Assembly (NCBI GenBank): GCA_050291935.1
Contig: JBNKKR010000009.1
Location: 38,998 to 102,997, forward strand
Direction: 5' to 3'
Length of the DNA: 64,000 nucleotides
Source: Desulfocapsa sp050291935
GTDB lineage: Bacteria; Desulfobacterota; Desulfobulbia; Desulfobulbales; Desulfocapsaceae
Shown here: positions 17,979 to 26,431 of the stretch, piece by piece
Layout of the letters: every line of letters starts with the position of its first letter
Numbering within the stretch: the stretch's first letter is position 1
Notes under the pieces: generated by a model
What the model saw: the letters and a program-made list of their open reading frames with translations, nothing else
What the model was told of the DNA's origin: nothing
Databases searched by the model: none
Position numbers and translations under genes: made by a program

Positions 17979-19310
17979 CTAGCCCACCACTATACCACCT
18001 ACTAGATCATAGGTTTGCGCCTCGGTGATTTGTACTTGTACAATTTCACCGGGGTTGGCAGTTCCATCGTTTATCAACACGCAGCCGTCTATATCTGGTG
18101 CTTGGTACACTGTTCTTCCTTCCAACAGAAGATCTGTTTCACGGCTCAAACCTTCCACCAGCACAGGTATTTTCTTTCCGACGTGTTTTTGCAGATTTGC
18201 CTCTGAAATATCAGCCTGTAGACTGAGTATCCTTTTTCGCCTTTCTTCCTTCACTTCCTCGGTGCATTGATTCCCATAGCATTCAGAAGGTGCCCCTTCC
18301 TCGTTGGTATAGGAAAACACGCCCACGTGATCTAACTGGAACGCCTGTAAAAACCTTTCAAGCTGACGAACATCTTGTTCTGTTTCTCCAGGAAAACCCA
18401 CCATCATGGTTGTTCGAATAGCCATATCAGGAACAGTTTCTCTCAACCTATCCACCAACTGGCAGAGATCGTTATAGCCGTAACGTCGTTGCATCCGTTT
18501 TAATACGGTATCGGATACATGCTGAAAAGGAATATCGACATAAGGTAAGATCCTGCTATTTGTCCGCATAAGATCCAGCAAGGTATCTGAAACCTCTGAT
18601 GGATATAAATACATTAAACGGATCCACGGAACGGAACTTTGCGCTAGAATCGCACGAAGCAGGGCAGGCAAATCACCATTGTTTAAATCCTTCCCATAGG
18701 CGGTCAGATCCTGGGCAATAAGCGATAATTCTTGTAAACCGTTCCCTTCTAAGTGTTGCACCTCTTCAACAATATCTGCAATTCCCCTTGAGCGCAAATT
18801 CCCACGAATTGCTGGAATCATACAGTAGGTACAACGATTGTTACACCCCTCGGTTATTTTCACTGCTGTTCGAAAAGATGGTGTTGACAGGATCCTTGGA
18901 TGTTTTGCTGTCATCAGGAAGGGTTCTTGGAAGAAACTTTTTTTCTTCGGGTTTCCGGTAAGAAGAGTGTTGAGCAGATCAACAATATTTGCAATCCCTT
19001 CTGTTCCCACGAAGAGATCAACTTCTTGCAGCTCTTCCTCCAATGCATTTTTATATCGCTGGACAAGACAACCGGTTACCACCAGTTTTTTTTGGGAGTC
19101 AGCCTCTTTAATCGCAGCCATTTCCAAGATAACTGCAATTGCTTCTTCAACTGCAGGTTGGATAAAGCCACATGTGTTAACCAAAAGGACAGTGGCATTA
19201 ACAGGATCTTCTTCCATCTTCCAACCATTTTCCATAAGCAAACCGAGCATCACCTCAGAATCCACAAGATTCTTGGCACAACCGAGGCTGACCAGATGAA
19301 ATGTAGGCAT
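17979..19310 (-). CDS. rimO: Ribosomal protein S12 methylthiotransferase
   Basis: It is a radical SAM enzyme that methylthiolates the conserved aspartate of ribosomal protein S12. The 443 residues show the three expected domains. The N-terminal UPF0004 domain has LGCAKNLVDSEVMLG and VNTCGFI (three cluster cysteines with the one in TGCLVQR), the radical SAM core has EGCNNRCTYCMIPAIRG, and the C-terminus carries a TRAM domain. The KNLVDSE signature distinguishes RimO from MiaB. It is downstream of the nucleoside phosphorylase gene by 13 bp. Confidence 0.96.
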   Translation of the reverse strand: MPTFHLVSLGCAKNLVDSEVMLGLLMENGWKMEEDPVNATVLLVNTCGFIQPAVEEAIAVILEMAAIKEADSQKKLVVTGCLVQRYKNALEEELQEVDLFVGTEGIANIVDLLNTLLTGNPKKKSFFQEPFLMTAKHPRILSTPSFRTAVKITEGCNNRCTYCMIPAIRGNLRSRGIADIVEEVQHLEGNGLQELSLIAQDLTAYGKDLNNGDLPALLRAILAQSSVPWIRLMYLYPSEVSDTLLDLMRTNSRILPYVDIPFQHVSDTVLKRMQRRYGYNDLCQLVDRLRETVPDMAIRTTMMVGFPGETEQDVRQLERFLQAFQLDHVGVFSYTNEEGAPSECYGNQCTEEVKEERRKRILSLQADISEANLQKHVGKKIPVLVEGLSRETDLLLEGRTVYQAPDIDGCVLINDGTANPGEIVQVQITEAQTYDLVGGIVVG

Positions 19311-19323
19311 GGCAAAAGTCCTT

Positions 19324-20052
19324 TTAGTCGTTTAGCGTTTCGATATTTTGCAGCAAAAGCTCAATGAGCGTTCTACTTTTCTGTAAAAATTTTTTATCCA
19401 TATATCCGGGTCGCCACTGCTTTTGCCACAGTTCATCCGACACCAAAAAAAGAGCACCAAATTGGATAGTTCTAAATGTTGCCACCGCACAGAGTGCCGA
19501 ATACTCCATATCTACCCCACAAACCGCATATCTGGCAGCCAGTTGTTGCAACATCAGCCGTGACTCACGATATATCGCATCCGTGGTCCACATCGGACTT
19601 TCCCGTTGCACAGAAACAATGGACCTTATGCGCTTGAGGAAAGGTGCTGATGGAAAATAAACGTTTTGTTCGCCATAATACCTCGAAGTACCCTCCCCAC
19701 AATGGGCAGCTCCACCAAGAAGGATATCGCCCACTGCAAATTCTTCACTTACAGCACCACACCAACCATACAAGAGAATCTTCTTTGCCCCAAGTGCAAT
19801 CAGTTTTTCCATGGTCATCGCGGCCATGGGGGCTCCAACGGCAGGTCCTGCCACAAAAAAATCATTTTGACCGTTGACCACTAGATTGGAATGAAACAGA
19901 AATCGCTTATGCCCGCCCTGCCCAAGGACCATTTGCATGGCTGCCACCGCTTCAGCAGGATTTACAAGCAAAATTCCAATTTCTGGAATCGATTGCTCTT
20001 TCTTCCCACGCTCAGGATGGATAAGTATATCTCCATTGCTCCGCTTATCCAT
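19324..20052 (-). CDS. Nucleoside phosphorylase (PNP/UDP family)
   Basis: The protein belongs to the purine/uridine phosphorylase superfamily. Signatures are VGAPMAAMTMEKLIALGAKKILLYGWCGAV, of which GAP and GWCGAV form the phosphate/nucleoside site, and GVDMEYSALCAVA, the conserved DME ribose-binding motif. The substrate is uncertain: uridine phosphorylase, a purine nucleoside phosphorylase or an MTA/SAH-type hydrolase are all possible. I start it at ATG 20052 (242 residues) because the in-frame ATG at 20103 lies inside the atp operon terminator. A GGGGAG sequence is 17 bases upstream, rather far. A role in nucleoside salvage is inferred. Confidence 0.8.
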   Translation of the reverse strand: MDKRSNGDILIHPERGKKEQSIPEIGILLVNPAEAVAAMQMVLGQGGHKRFLFHSNLVVNGQNDFFVAGPAVGAPMAAMTMEKLIALGAKKILLYGWCGAVSEEFAVGDILLGGAAHCGEGTSRYYGEQNVYFPSAPFLKRIRSIVSVQRESPMWTTDAIYRESRLMLQQLAARYAVCGVDMEYSALCAVATFRTIQFGALFLVSDELWQKQWRPGYMDKKFLQKSRTLIELLLQNIETLND

Positions 20053-20090
20053 GATATGTAAATCAATAACTCCCCAAAAAATATATAGAC

Positions 20091-20121
20091 AAAAAAAGGC
20101 CACAGAGTCCTCTCTGCGGCC
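20091..20121 (-). terminator. Rho-independent terminator of the F0 operon
   Basis: GGCC-A-CAGAG (20098-20107) pairs with CTCTG-C-GGCC (20112-20121), leaving one mismatch and a 4-base loop. Seven T residues follow on the minus strand, and TTTT follows on the plus strand. It lies 58 bp after the atpE stop. Confidence 0.85.
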
Positions 20122-20178
20122 TTTTCACAACTGTAACAACCCCACTTCAGTAAGCAGGGTCGAAATCGTTCAATATGC

Positions 20179-20433
20179 TTATCCCATAAGCGGGTTAGCG
20201 TAAAGAAGAATCAAAGATACAACTAGTCCATAAATAGCACAAGACTCAGCAAGGGCCATACCAAGGATCATGAAAACCATCAGTTTAGGCTGTACTTCTG
20301 GGTTACGAGCAAGACCTTGGGTGGCACCAAGACCAACGTTACCAATACCGATACCAGCACCAAGTCCTGCAAGTCCGATTGAGAGACCAGCGCCGATACA
20401 AATAAGTCCGAGCATTAAAGCATTTCCTTCCAT
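20179..20433 (-). CDS. atpE: F0F1 ATP synthase subunit c
   Basis: The 84-residue proteolipid forms the ion-translocating c-ring. It has two transmembrane helices joined by the polar loop GLARNPEVQPK. The ion-binding carboxylate is E63, followed by S64 and Y68 (ALAESCAIYG), which is the pattern seen in sodium-binding c-subunits. However, the position equivalent to the sodium-ligand glutamine of helix 1 is I30, so the coupling ion is ambiguous. It is the last gene of the atpZ-atpI-atpB-atpE set, followed by a terminator; F1 and b subunit genes are not in the window. Confidence 0.96.
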   Translation of the reverse strand: MEGNALMLGLICIGAGLSIGLAGLGAGIGIGNVGLGATQGLARNPEVQPKLMVFMILGMALAESCAIYGLVVSLILLYANPLMG

Positions 20434-20514
20434 TGTGTTTCTCCAAAGTAAAGTTTTGAGTTTTTTAGGCCTTCTTCCTCTATATAAACGTAAAGCGAAT
20501 TACCAAGCTATTTA

Positions 20515-21237
20515 TTAATGGGCGTGTTCATAGGAGCCCTGGAAATAAACCACTGTCAGGAGAACGAAAACCATCGCCTGCACAAGGGATACCAGAACAC
20601 CAAGCAACATAATCGGCAGCGGAGCAAAAAAAGCACCGGCCAGCATAAACAAAATTCCAAGCAACGTCTCTTTGGCCATGATATTACCAAAAAGTCGAAT
20701 GGAAAGTGACAACAAACGAGCAATGTTACTGATCATCTCAATGGGGAACATAAACGGAATAAGAACCGGGATGGGCCCAAGGTAGTGTTTAATATAGCCA
20801 ACACCGTGCCTGCGAAGACCGATAAGATGATGGGTAACCCAAACAATAATCGTCAGTGCCAGGGTTGTATTGATCGAAGACGTCGGAGACATAAACCCTG
20901 GGATAAGACCAATGAGATTGCCAACCGCAATATAGAGCGCAAAAGTTGCAATCATGGCGAAATAACGCTCTGTCAATTCCTCTCCCATGTTGGAAATAAA
21001 GAAATCATGCATTCCGCCGATGGCCATCTCCCAAAAATTCTGGCCTTTGCCTGGAATCATTTCAATATTACTGAGAGTAAGTTTCCCGACAACCACCAAG
21101 AAAACCATAACAAACCACGTATACGTCATGTATGGCTCACAGAGCTTTTGCAATAACGTATCTCCCACGGGACCATGTGGAATCGGTAGTCCCAACTTTT
21201 CCAAAATCAGTGAAATAAATAGTATCGGATGTTCCAT
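20515..21237 (-). CDS. atpB: F0F1 ATP synthase subunit a
   Basis: This 240-residue polytopic membrane subunit provides the ion half-channels next to the c-ring. The essential arginine is in SLSIRLFGNIMAKE near residue 175, and the preceding FMFPIEMISNIARL helix is typical. It contains about five transmembrane helices. It lies between atpI (11 bp upstream) and atpE (81 bp downstream). Confidence 0.96.
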   Translation of the reverse strand: MEHPILFISLILEKLGLPIPHGPVGDTLLQKLCEPYMTYTWFVMVFLVVVGKLTLSNIEMIPGKGQNFWEMAIGGMHDFFISNMGEELTERYFAMIATFALYIAVGNLIGLIPGFMSPTSSINTTLALTIIVWVTHHLIGLRRHGVGYIKHYLGPIPVLIPFMFPIEMISNIARLLSLSIRLFGNIMAKETLLGILFMLAGAFFAPLPIMLLGVLVSLVQAMVFVLLTVVYFQGSYEHAH

Positions 21238-21248
21238 AACTCTCCCTC

Positions 21249-21665
21249 TTACCCTTTCCTGCTTAAAAAGTAGCGTCCTGCCACGCTGAACGTCGTCAGC
21301 ATAATGGCAAAAACCACAGTTGATAGCCCCAACAGCAATCCGATGACGTTAGCCTTACCACTCTTAATAAAGAAAAGTAACACCGCGCCAATCAATGCCA
21401 GCCGCAGCCAAAATTTAATTAAGTAACCAGCCTTACTCTTCCCACTCACTTTTTTCGGGGCTTCTCCTTCCTCGGGAGGTTGGAAGGCCTTTACGAAGGC
21501 CTCTATATCCTTATGCCCTGAAAAAAAACTCCCCACAGCAAGCACCCCACCAACAAGTACCGACTGGGCAAATGGCCATGACACCATAAGCCATGAACCA
21601 CCTGTTAATACCAGGAGAAAAGCAAAACTCATGACCTGCACCTGTTTTAGAGAAATGTCAAGCAC
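21249..21665 (-). CDS. atpI: ATP synthase subunit I-like membrane protein
   Basis: The 138-residue protein has four hydrophobic segments (about 14-32, 35-50, 85-105, 108-130) separated by a charged loop with PPEEGEAPKKVSGKSK. Size, topology and position just before atpB match AtpI, which assists c-ring assembly. The sequence is weakly conserved, as is normal for this family. It follows atpZ after 6 bp. Confidence 0.8.
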   Translation of the reverse strand: MLDISLKQVQVMSFAFLLVLTGGSWLMVSWPFAQSVLVGGVLAVGSFFSGHKDIEAFVKAFQPPEEGEAPKKVSGKSKAGYLIKFWLRLALIGAVLLFFIKSGKANVIGLLLGLSTVVFAIMLTTFSVAGRYFLSRKG

Positions 21666-21671
21666 AGCCCA

Positions 21672-21935
21672 CTACCCTTCCGCGTCCTCATCTTCGGGTT
21701 TTTCCATCTGCGCTCTAAGAACATCAAAAAGACTCTTAAAGCCGGCAGCAATCCCAAAAGCAAGGCCGATAAAAGTAAACCAAGGTGATGTGGCCCCCTC
21801 AAAATAATTTCTATCAAGGTAAATCCCAGCACCCAAACCTAAAAAAATCGCAATTACAAAGGTAAAACCGATATGCCCATAATTACCAAGAGCACTTATC
21901 ATCTCAGTACTCAATTTAGCCATAAATTGTTCCAC
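21672..21935 (-). CDS. atpZ: AtpZ/AtpI-type F0 accessory protein
   Basis: This 87-residue protein has two transmembrane helices (FTFVIAIFLGLGAGIYLD and WFTFIGLAFGIAAGFKSLF) and an acidic C-terminus. The G-x-Y-LD and PWFTxIG patterns are those of AtpZ (also annotated as ATP synthase subunit I-like or magnesium transporter), found at the start of atp operons. It heads the F0 gene set. In-frame methionines at residues 1 and 5 are both possible starts. Confidence 0.8.
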   Translation of the reverse strand: MEQFMAKLSTEMISALGNYGHIGFTFVIAIFLGLGAGIYLDRNYFEGATSPWFTFIGLAFGIAAGFKSLFDVLRAQMEKPEDEDAEG

Positions 21936-22017
21936 CTTCTACCACCGGCACAAACCACCAGTGAACGATTGAATTTGTTATCACGGCAACCAACCAAAGT
22001 CAATTATTTTCTCCAAT

Positions 22018-23304
22018 TTAGCACATTTTTTTGAATGACCATTCAGTCATTTCTAACACCTTTTTCATCTCTTCCATGGTGTGAGCAGCTGAAATAAAAG
22101 CGACTTCAAACTGGGAAGGAGCAAGATACACGCCCTTGTCAAGCATCTGTCGATAATGCAGCCCGTATCGATCGGTATCTGATTGCATTGCAGAACTGTA
22201 ATCGGTTACCGGAGTCGTTGTGAAAAATCCGGTCATCATTGACCCAACCCGATTAAGGGTTACCGCTACACCTGCAGATTGTGCAGCCTCTTGCAGTCCG
22301 TTTGCAAAAAAATCGGCCTTTTCATTTAATTCCTTATAGAAGCTTTCCTTTCGCAAAAGCCGTAAATTGGCGATACCTGCTGCCATGGCCAATGGATTAC
22401 CGGAGAGGGTCCCTGCCTGGTAAACTGGCCCATCCGGTGCAATCTGATCCATGATCTCAGCTTTTCCCCCATATGCCCCAACAGGTAAACCACCGCCAAC
22501 TATTTTTCCCAGACAGGTAAGGTCGGGCATGATTCCAAAATATTCCTGTGCGCCACCATAGGCAAGACGAAAACCGGTGATAACCTCATCAAAAATCAAG
22601 ACAATGCCAAGTTCGGAGGTGAGTTCACGCATTTTCTGAAGAAAACTTTTGCTGGGCGGCACACATCCCATATTTCCAGCCACAGGTTCCACAATGACAC
22701 AGGCGATGGAATCACTTTTTTCACGCAAAGTTTTTTCTAGCACCTCATCGTCATTGTAAGGGATGGATATGGTATTTTTTACTATATCCTCTGGCACTCC
22801 AGGACTTCCAGGAATACCCAGGGTAATAACCCCAGAACCCGCCTGAATAAGAAAAGAATCGGCATGTCCATGGTAACAACCGTCAAATTTTACAATCACA
22901 TCTTTTCCGGTAAAACCTCTGGCCAGACGCACCGCGCTCATGGTTGCTTCGGTTCCGGAATTGACAAAACGTACTTTCTCTATGGATGGTACGGCCTCAA
23001 CGACCATTGCGGCCAATGCCATTTCCTTGGTGGTCGGCGCCCCAAAAGAAGTTGAATCATCCGCCGCTTCCTTCACCGCATCAATGATCTCAGCAGGTGC
23101 ATGTCCATGGATCATCGGCCCCCAGGAACTCACAAAATCAATATATTCATTCCCATCGACATCAAAGACCTTGGAACCTTTCGCTTTCTGAATAAAAAGG
23201 GGATCACATCCCACAGATTTGCATGCCCTTACAGGACTGTTCACGCCACCGGGAATAACCTCTTTTGCTCTTTCAAACATTTTTTGGGAAACGCTTCTAT
23301 CCAT
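22018..23304 (-). CDS. hemL: Glutamate-1-semialdehyde 2,1-aminomutase
   Basis: This PLP enzyme converts glutamate-1-semialdehyde to 5-aminolevulinate, the C5 entry to tetrapyrroles. The 428 residues are the standard length. Signatures include VIPGGVNSPVRA at the N-terminus, NSGTEATMSAVRLARG, the PLP lysine in LGKIVGGGLPVGAYGG, and YQAGTLSGNPLAMAAG. Tetrapyrrole supply matters here because DsrAB carries siroheme. The gene stands alone, divergent from trxA across 283 bp. Confidence 0.97.
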   Translation of the reverse strand: MDRSVSQKMFERAKEVIPGGVNSPVRACKSVGCDPLFIQKAKGSKVFDVDGNEYIDFVSSWGPMIHGHAPAEIIDAVKEAADDSTSFGAPTTKEMALAAMVVEAVPSIEKVRFVNSGTEATMSAVRLARGFTGKDVIVKFDGCYHGHADSFLIQAGSGVITLGIPGSPGVPEDIVKNTISIPYNDDEVLEKTLREKSDSIACVIVEPVAGNMGCVPPSKSFLQKMRELTSELGIVLIFDEVITGFRLAYGGAQEYFGIMPDLTCLGKIVGGGLPVGAYGGKAEIMDQIAPDGPVYQAGTLSGNPLAMAAGIANLRLLRKESFYKELNEKADFFANGLQEAAQSAGVAVTLNRVGSMMTGFFTTTPVTDYSSAMQSDTDRYGLHYRQMLDKGVYLAPSQFEVAFISAAHTMEEMKKVLEMTEWSFKKMC

Positions 23305-23587
23305 TGTAAACTCCGATTAGTTGAAATAGGCAATGTCAATTGCCTTAATAGCCAGAATGAGGTTCGAAATATAGCATGACTTATAAAAAGGTGTCAAATA
23401 ACTTCCAAGACTTGACCTTTTCTCAACAATACACATTGTATGCAGAACCCGGAAGAAGAGTCCAACCCTGTCGTAATTTTTGCTTGTCAGGAAAAAACGC
23501 ACGGGGTAGTATCTTCATACCATTTTTGTAGATATATTACTAAAAGATGTTAGAAAAACATTATTAATAGTGAAGTGGAGAAGCACA

Positions 23588-23911
23588 ATGAGTGACAACG
23601 TAAAAGATGTAAGTGATGCCGAATTTGAATCCGTAATTAGCTCTGAAACACCTTGCCTGATTGATTTCTGGGCTCCATGGTGCGGTCCATGTAAAGCCAT
23701 CGGACCTGTTGTTGAGTCCCTTGCTGACGAGTATAGTGGTAAGGTAAATATCTTTAAAATGAATGTTGATGACAATCCCGAAACTCCTGGCAAATTTGGA
23801 ATTCGAGCCATCCCAACACTTATAGTGTTCAAAAAAGGCGACAAAGTTGACCAGATCACAGGGGCCGTTGGAAAGCCACAACTTGTTGAATTGATCGAAA
23901 AAGCGCTTTAA
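23588..23911 (+). CDS. trxA: Thioredoxin
   Basis: The 107-residue cytoplasmic disulfide reductant has the active site WCGPC (W31, C32, C35), with the cis-proline in AIPTLIVFKKG. I chose ATG 23588, preceded by GGAG, over the in-frame GTG/ATG further up. The family length is matched. It is upstream of trxB with a 185-bp gap; a TTCAAAA-CGC-TTTTGAA inverted repeat lies right after the stop codon. A TTGACC/TTGTAT pair near 23412-23441 is a possible promoter. Confidence 0.96.
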   Translation: MSDNVKDVSDAEFESVISSETPCLIDFWAPWCGPCKAIGPVVESLADEYSGKVNIFKMNVDDNPETPGKFGIRAIPTLIVFKKGDKVDQITGAVGKPQLVELIEKAL

Positions 23912-24096
23912 TTCAAAACGCTTTTGAAAAACATTGCTGCACTGGAAAAATTGGTATCGGGTGGTTGGGCTTTTTAGCAGCCAAGAATCCTTTTTGGCCG
24001 CCTCAATATGAACTTCTGTGGCCTAAAAAAAAGCGTAAGGCGGCGTAAGGTGGGTAGAGCTTTACTTGCTTTTTCGCTGCCGTTGGTATCACGCAC

Positions 24097-25032
24097 ATGA
24101 CAACTATTCATCACAAACTGGTCATTCTCGGTGCCGGTCCGGCAGGGCTTACGGCTGGATTATACGCGGCTCGAGCCAGAATGGATCATTTGCTTATCGA
24201 GAAAGGGGCTGAGGGGGGGCAGGTATTATTAACCGACTGGATCGACAATTATCCCGGTTTTCCAGAAGGACTTTCAGGTTTTGATCTCGCCGAAAAAATG
24301 GCTGCCCAAGCCAAACGTTTCGATTTACAATCAAGGTTTGGCAATGTCCTCTCCATGGATGTCACCGACAAACCGATACGTCTTCATTTAGAAGATGGCG
24401 ATATCATTACTTGTGACTGCTTAATTATCTGTACGGGTGCTCACCCAAGAACCCTTGGCATCCCTGGTGAAAAAGAGTTTGTGGGAAAAGGAGTCTCCTA
24501 CTGCGCCACATGTGACGCTCCTTTTTATCGAAACATGCATGTTGCGGTGGTTGGCGGCGGCAATACAGCAGTCCAGGAGGCCTCCCACCTCACTAAATTT
24601 GCCGATAGAGTGACACTTATTCATCGTCGAAGTGAGCTTAGGGCCACAAAAATCCTTCAAGAAAAGGCCTTTGCCAACCCGCAGATCGACTTTATCTGGG
24701 ATAGCACCGTCACTGCAATACACGGTAAAGAACAGGTTGAAAGTATACATGTATTGTCAAAGAATGGGGAAGAGTCGACCCTTGCGGTTGATGGCATTTT
24801 TATACTGGTAGGTGTTTTACCAAACAACACAATGCTCCCCTTAGAAGAACTCCAGGCTGACGCATCAGGTTTTATCCCAACGGATCAGGAAACAAGAACA
24901 GCGATCCCTGGAATAATGGCTGCAGGGGACATTCGCAGCAAAGCGGTTCGTCAAGTGATCAACGCGGCAGGAGAAGGTGCAACCGCCGTCCTCGCTGCTG
25001 AAACCTATCTTACAAATCTCAATTCAGAGTAA
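24097..25032 (+). CDS. trxB: Thioredoxin reductase
   Basis: This FAD flavoenzyme reduces thioredoxin with NAD(P)H. The 311 residues contain the FAD-binding GAGPAGLTAGLYAARA at the N-terminus, the redox motif CATC within SYCATCDAPFY, and the NAD(P)H-binding VVGGGNTAVQEASHL, which reads GGGNTA rather than GGGDSA. The C-terminal GIMAAGDIRSKAVRQV is the second FAD motif. It follows trxA and is 5 bp before bamD. Confidence 0.96.
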   Translation: MTTIHHKLVILGAGPAGLTAGLYAARARMDHLLIEKGAEGGQVLLTDWIDNYPGFPEGLSGFDLAEKMAAQAKRFDLQSRFGNVLSMDVTDKPIRLHLEDGDIITCDCLIICTGAHPRTLGIPGEKEFVGKGVSYCATCDAPFYRNMHVAVVGGGNTAVQEASHLTKFADRVTLIHRRSELRATKILQEKAFANPQIDFIWDSTVTAIHGKEQVESIHVLSKNGEESTLAVDGIFILVGVLPNNTMLPLEELQADASGFIPTDQETRTAIPGIMAAGDIRSKAVRQVINAAGEGATAVLAAETYLTNLNSE

Positions 25033-25037
25033 CCATC

Positions 25038-25802
25038 ATGTATTTCTTTTGCTACGCCAACACCCGTTCTTTTCTCCGTCTGTTTTTAGCCATCGCGTTC
25101 CTCTTCTCACTGAGCAGTTGCGCAACATTTCAGTCATGGTGGGGTGACAACGAGGCAGAAGAATATGAAGATACTCACCTCCCTGCCAAGACTCTTGCCG
25201 GCAAAGGAATTGACGAATACAACCTTGGAAATTACTACCAGGCCCGAAAGTACTTTGATGAAGTACTTGATTATTATCCTTTTAGCCAAGAAGCAGTACT
25301 CGCCCAGCTAAAAAGTGGTGATAGTAATTTTTACATGGGAAATTATGAGGAAGCCCTCATGCTCTACCATGAATTTGAAGAAAGACATCCCACCAACGAA
25401 GCCATCCCTTACGTCATGTATCACACAGCCATGTGCTACTATAAACAGATTGATCGCATTGATCGTGATACAAGCGTGGCTGAAAATGCGATAAAGGAAT
25501 TTACAAAGCTTTTGCGGGCTTTCCCCGATTCACCCTACACCCAAGAGGCACAAGGAAGAATCAGAGCCGCCAATGAATTTCTCGTCAACCACGAATATTT
25601 TGTTGTGGAGTTTTATCTTAGAACTGAGAAATATGATGAGGCAAAGGCTCGCCTACAGTATCTGGTTAGCACCTACCCGGAAGCTACCATAACCCCAAAG
25701 GCAAAGGAACTGCTTGAGCAGTTGAAGCTCGGGAAAAAACCGGGATTTACGCTCTCTAGCTGGTTTAAAGATAACCTCCTTCCTGACTGGAAGCTCTTCT
25801 AG
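25038..25802 (+). CDS. bamD: Outer membrane assembly lipoprotein BamD
   Basis: The 254-residue protein is an outer-membrane lipoprotein of the BAM complex, which inserts beta-barrel proteins. It has a lipoprotein signal peptide with the lipobox LSSC (Cys near residue 28), followed by TPR repeats: KGIDEYNLGNYYQARKYFDE, GDSNFYMGNYEEALMLYHEF and EFYLRTEKYDEAKARLQYL. The tail LFKDNLL-like segment is family-typical. The stop codon lies within the first bases of the foldback element at 25799-25945. Confidence 0.93.
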   Translation: MYFFCYANTRSFLRLFLAIAFLFSLSSCATFQSWWGDNEAEEYEDTHLPAKTLAGKGIDEYNLGNYYQARKYFDEVLDYYPFSQEAVLAQLKSGDSNFYMGNYEEALMLYHEFEERHPTNEAIPYVMYHTAMCYYKQIDRIDRDTSVAENAIKEFTKLLRAFPDSPYTQEAQGRIRAANEFLVNHEYFVVEFYLRTEKYDEAKARLQYLVSTYPEATITPKAKELLEQLKLGKKPGFTLSSWFKDNLLPDWKLF

Positions 25803-25945
25803 GAGACTGTCCGAGAATGCCCTTTTCCCCCAACTCTTCGTTGTTTTGAAAATTTTATCCTCGGAATATTAGGTATATGCCTGTGGTAAAATTTTTAAAA
25901 CGCCTCGATTTGTAGAAAAATTGCTATTCTCGGACAAGCTCCTAG
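25799..25945. repeat. Foldback (MITE- or REP-like) element, copy 1, in a convergent intergenic region
   Basis: The 147-bp stretch is an imperfect palindrome over its whole length. The ends are CTAGGAG plus TGTCCGAGAAT (25808-25818) and the matching ATTCTCGGACA (25926-25936) plus CTCCTAG. Inner arms GTTTTGAAAATTTTA and TAAAATTTTTAAAAC also pair, and the centre is AGGTATATGCCT. The block CAACTCTTCGTTGTTTTG (25831-25848) recurs as a reverse complement at 58431-58448 with 16 of 18 matches. It lies between the convergent bamD and NIL-ferredoxin genes, where it could also act as a bidirectional terminator. Confidence 0.75.
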
Positions 25946-25971
25946 TGGGCTACAGATAGTCCAAGGCACTA

Positions 25972-26418
25972 CTATACAACAACCTTTTCTTCATCCACAA
26001 AGGCGGAAGAGACCGGGGAGACCTCCATGGCCCGTACAGGGCAGATGGGGACACAAAGGGAACAACCGGTGCATTTGTCCGGGTCGAAAATCACCTCCAT
26101 TTGGGGACGTTTAATGGACAACGCACCCACCGGACAGATACCGGTACAAGCTCCACACTGAAAGCATTTCTCGTCATCACGGTTGATTGCTGCCGCCAGT
26201 CGTTCTGCCTGAACTTCCAGCGATCTTAGATAGCCAAGAGCCTTTTTCACCTTGTCTTTTGTGCCTTTTAGCTCCAAAATCATCACCCCTTCACGACCGG
26301 GGAGGATATCCGCTTTTAAGATGTTAAACTCAACATCATATTGCTTCACCAGTTGATAGATAATTGGATCACTACTGGTTTCTTTGGGAAAATGTAATAT
26401 ATATATTCTTGTTGCCAT
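25972..26418 (-). CDS. NIL-domain ferredoxin (2 x [4Fe-4S])
   Basis: This 148-residue protein has an N-terminal NIL domain (about residues 1-75, ferredoxin-like fold, also found in methionine transporters) followed by a ferredoxin domain with CFQCGACTGICPVGAL and CTGCSLCVPICPVRAM. The start ATG 26418 follows an AAGGTGAAG ribosome-binding site; an in-frame upstream methionine would overlap the next gene. NIL ferredoxins in methanogens and sulfate reducers work with COG1900 proteins to make homocysteine from aspartate semialdehyde and sulfide. The COG1900 partner is not in the window, so the function here is inferred. It is downstream of a P-loop kinase gene on the same strand. Confidence 0.9.
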   Translation of the reverse strand: MATRIYILHFPKETSSDPIIYQLVKQYDVEFNILKADILPGREGVMILELKGTKDKVKKALGYLRSLEVQAERLAAAINRDDEKCFQCGACTGICPVGALSIKRPQMEVIFDPDKCTGCSLCVPICPVRAMEVSPVSSAFVDEEKVVV

Positions 26419-26431
26419 ACTCTTCACCTTT

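Noticed and set aside
25799..25945. Intact insertion sequence
   Set aside because: The element is only 147 bp and has no transposase frame; at most it is a non-autonomous unit.
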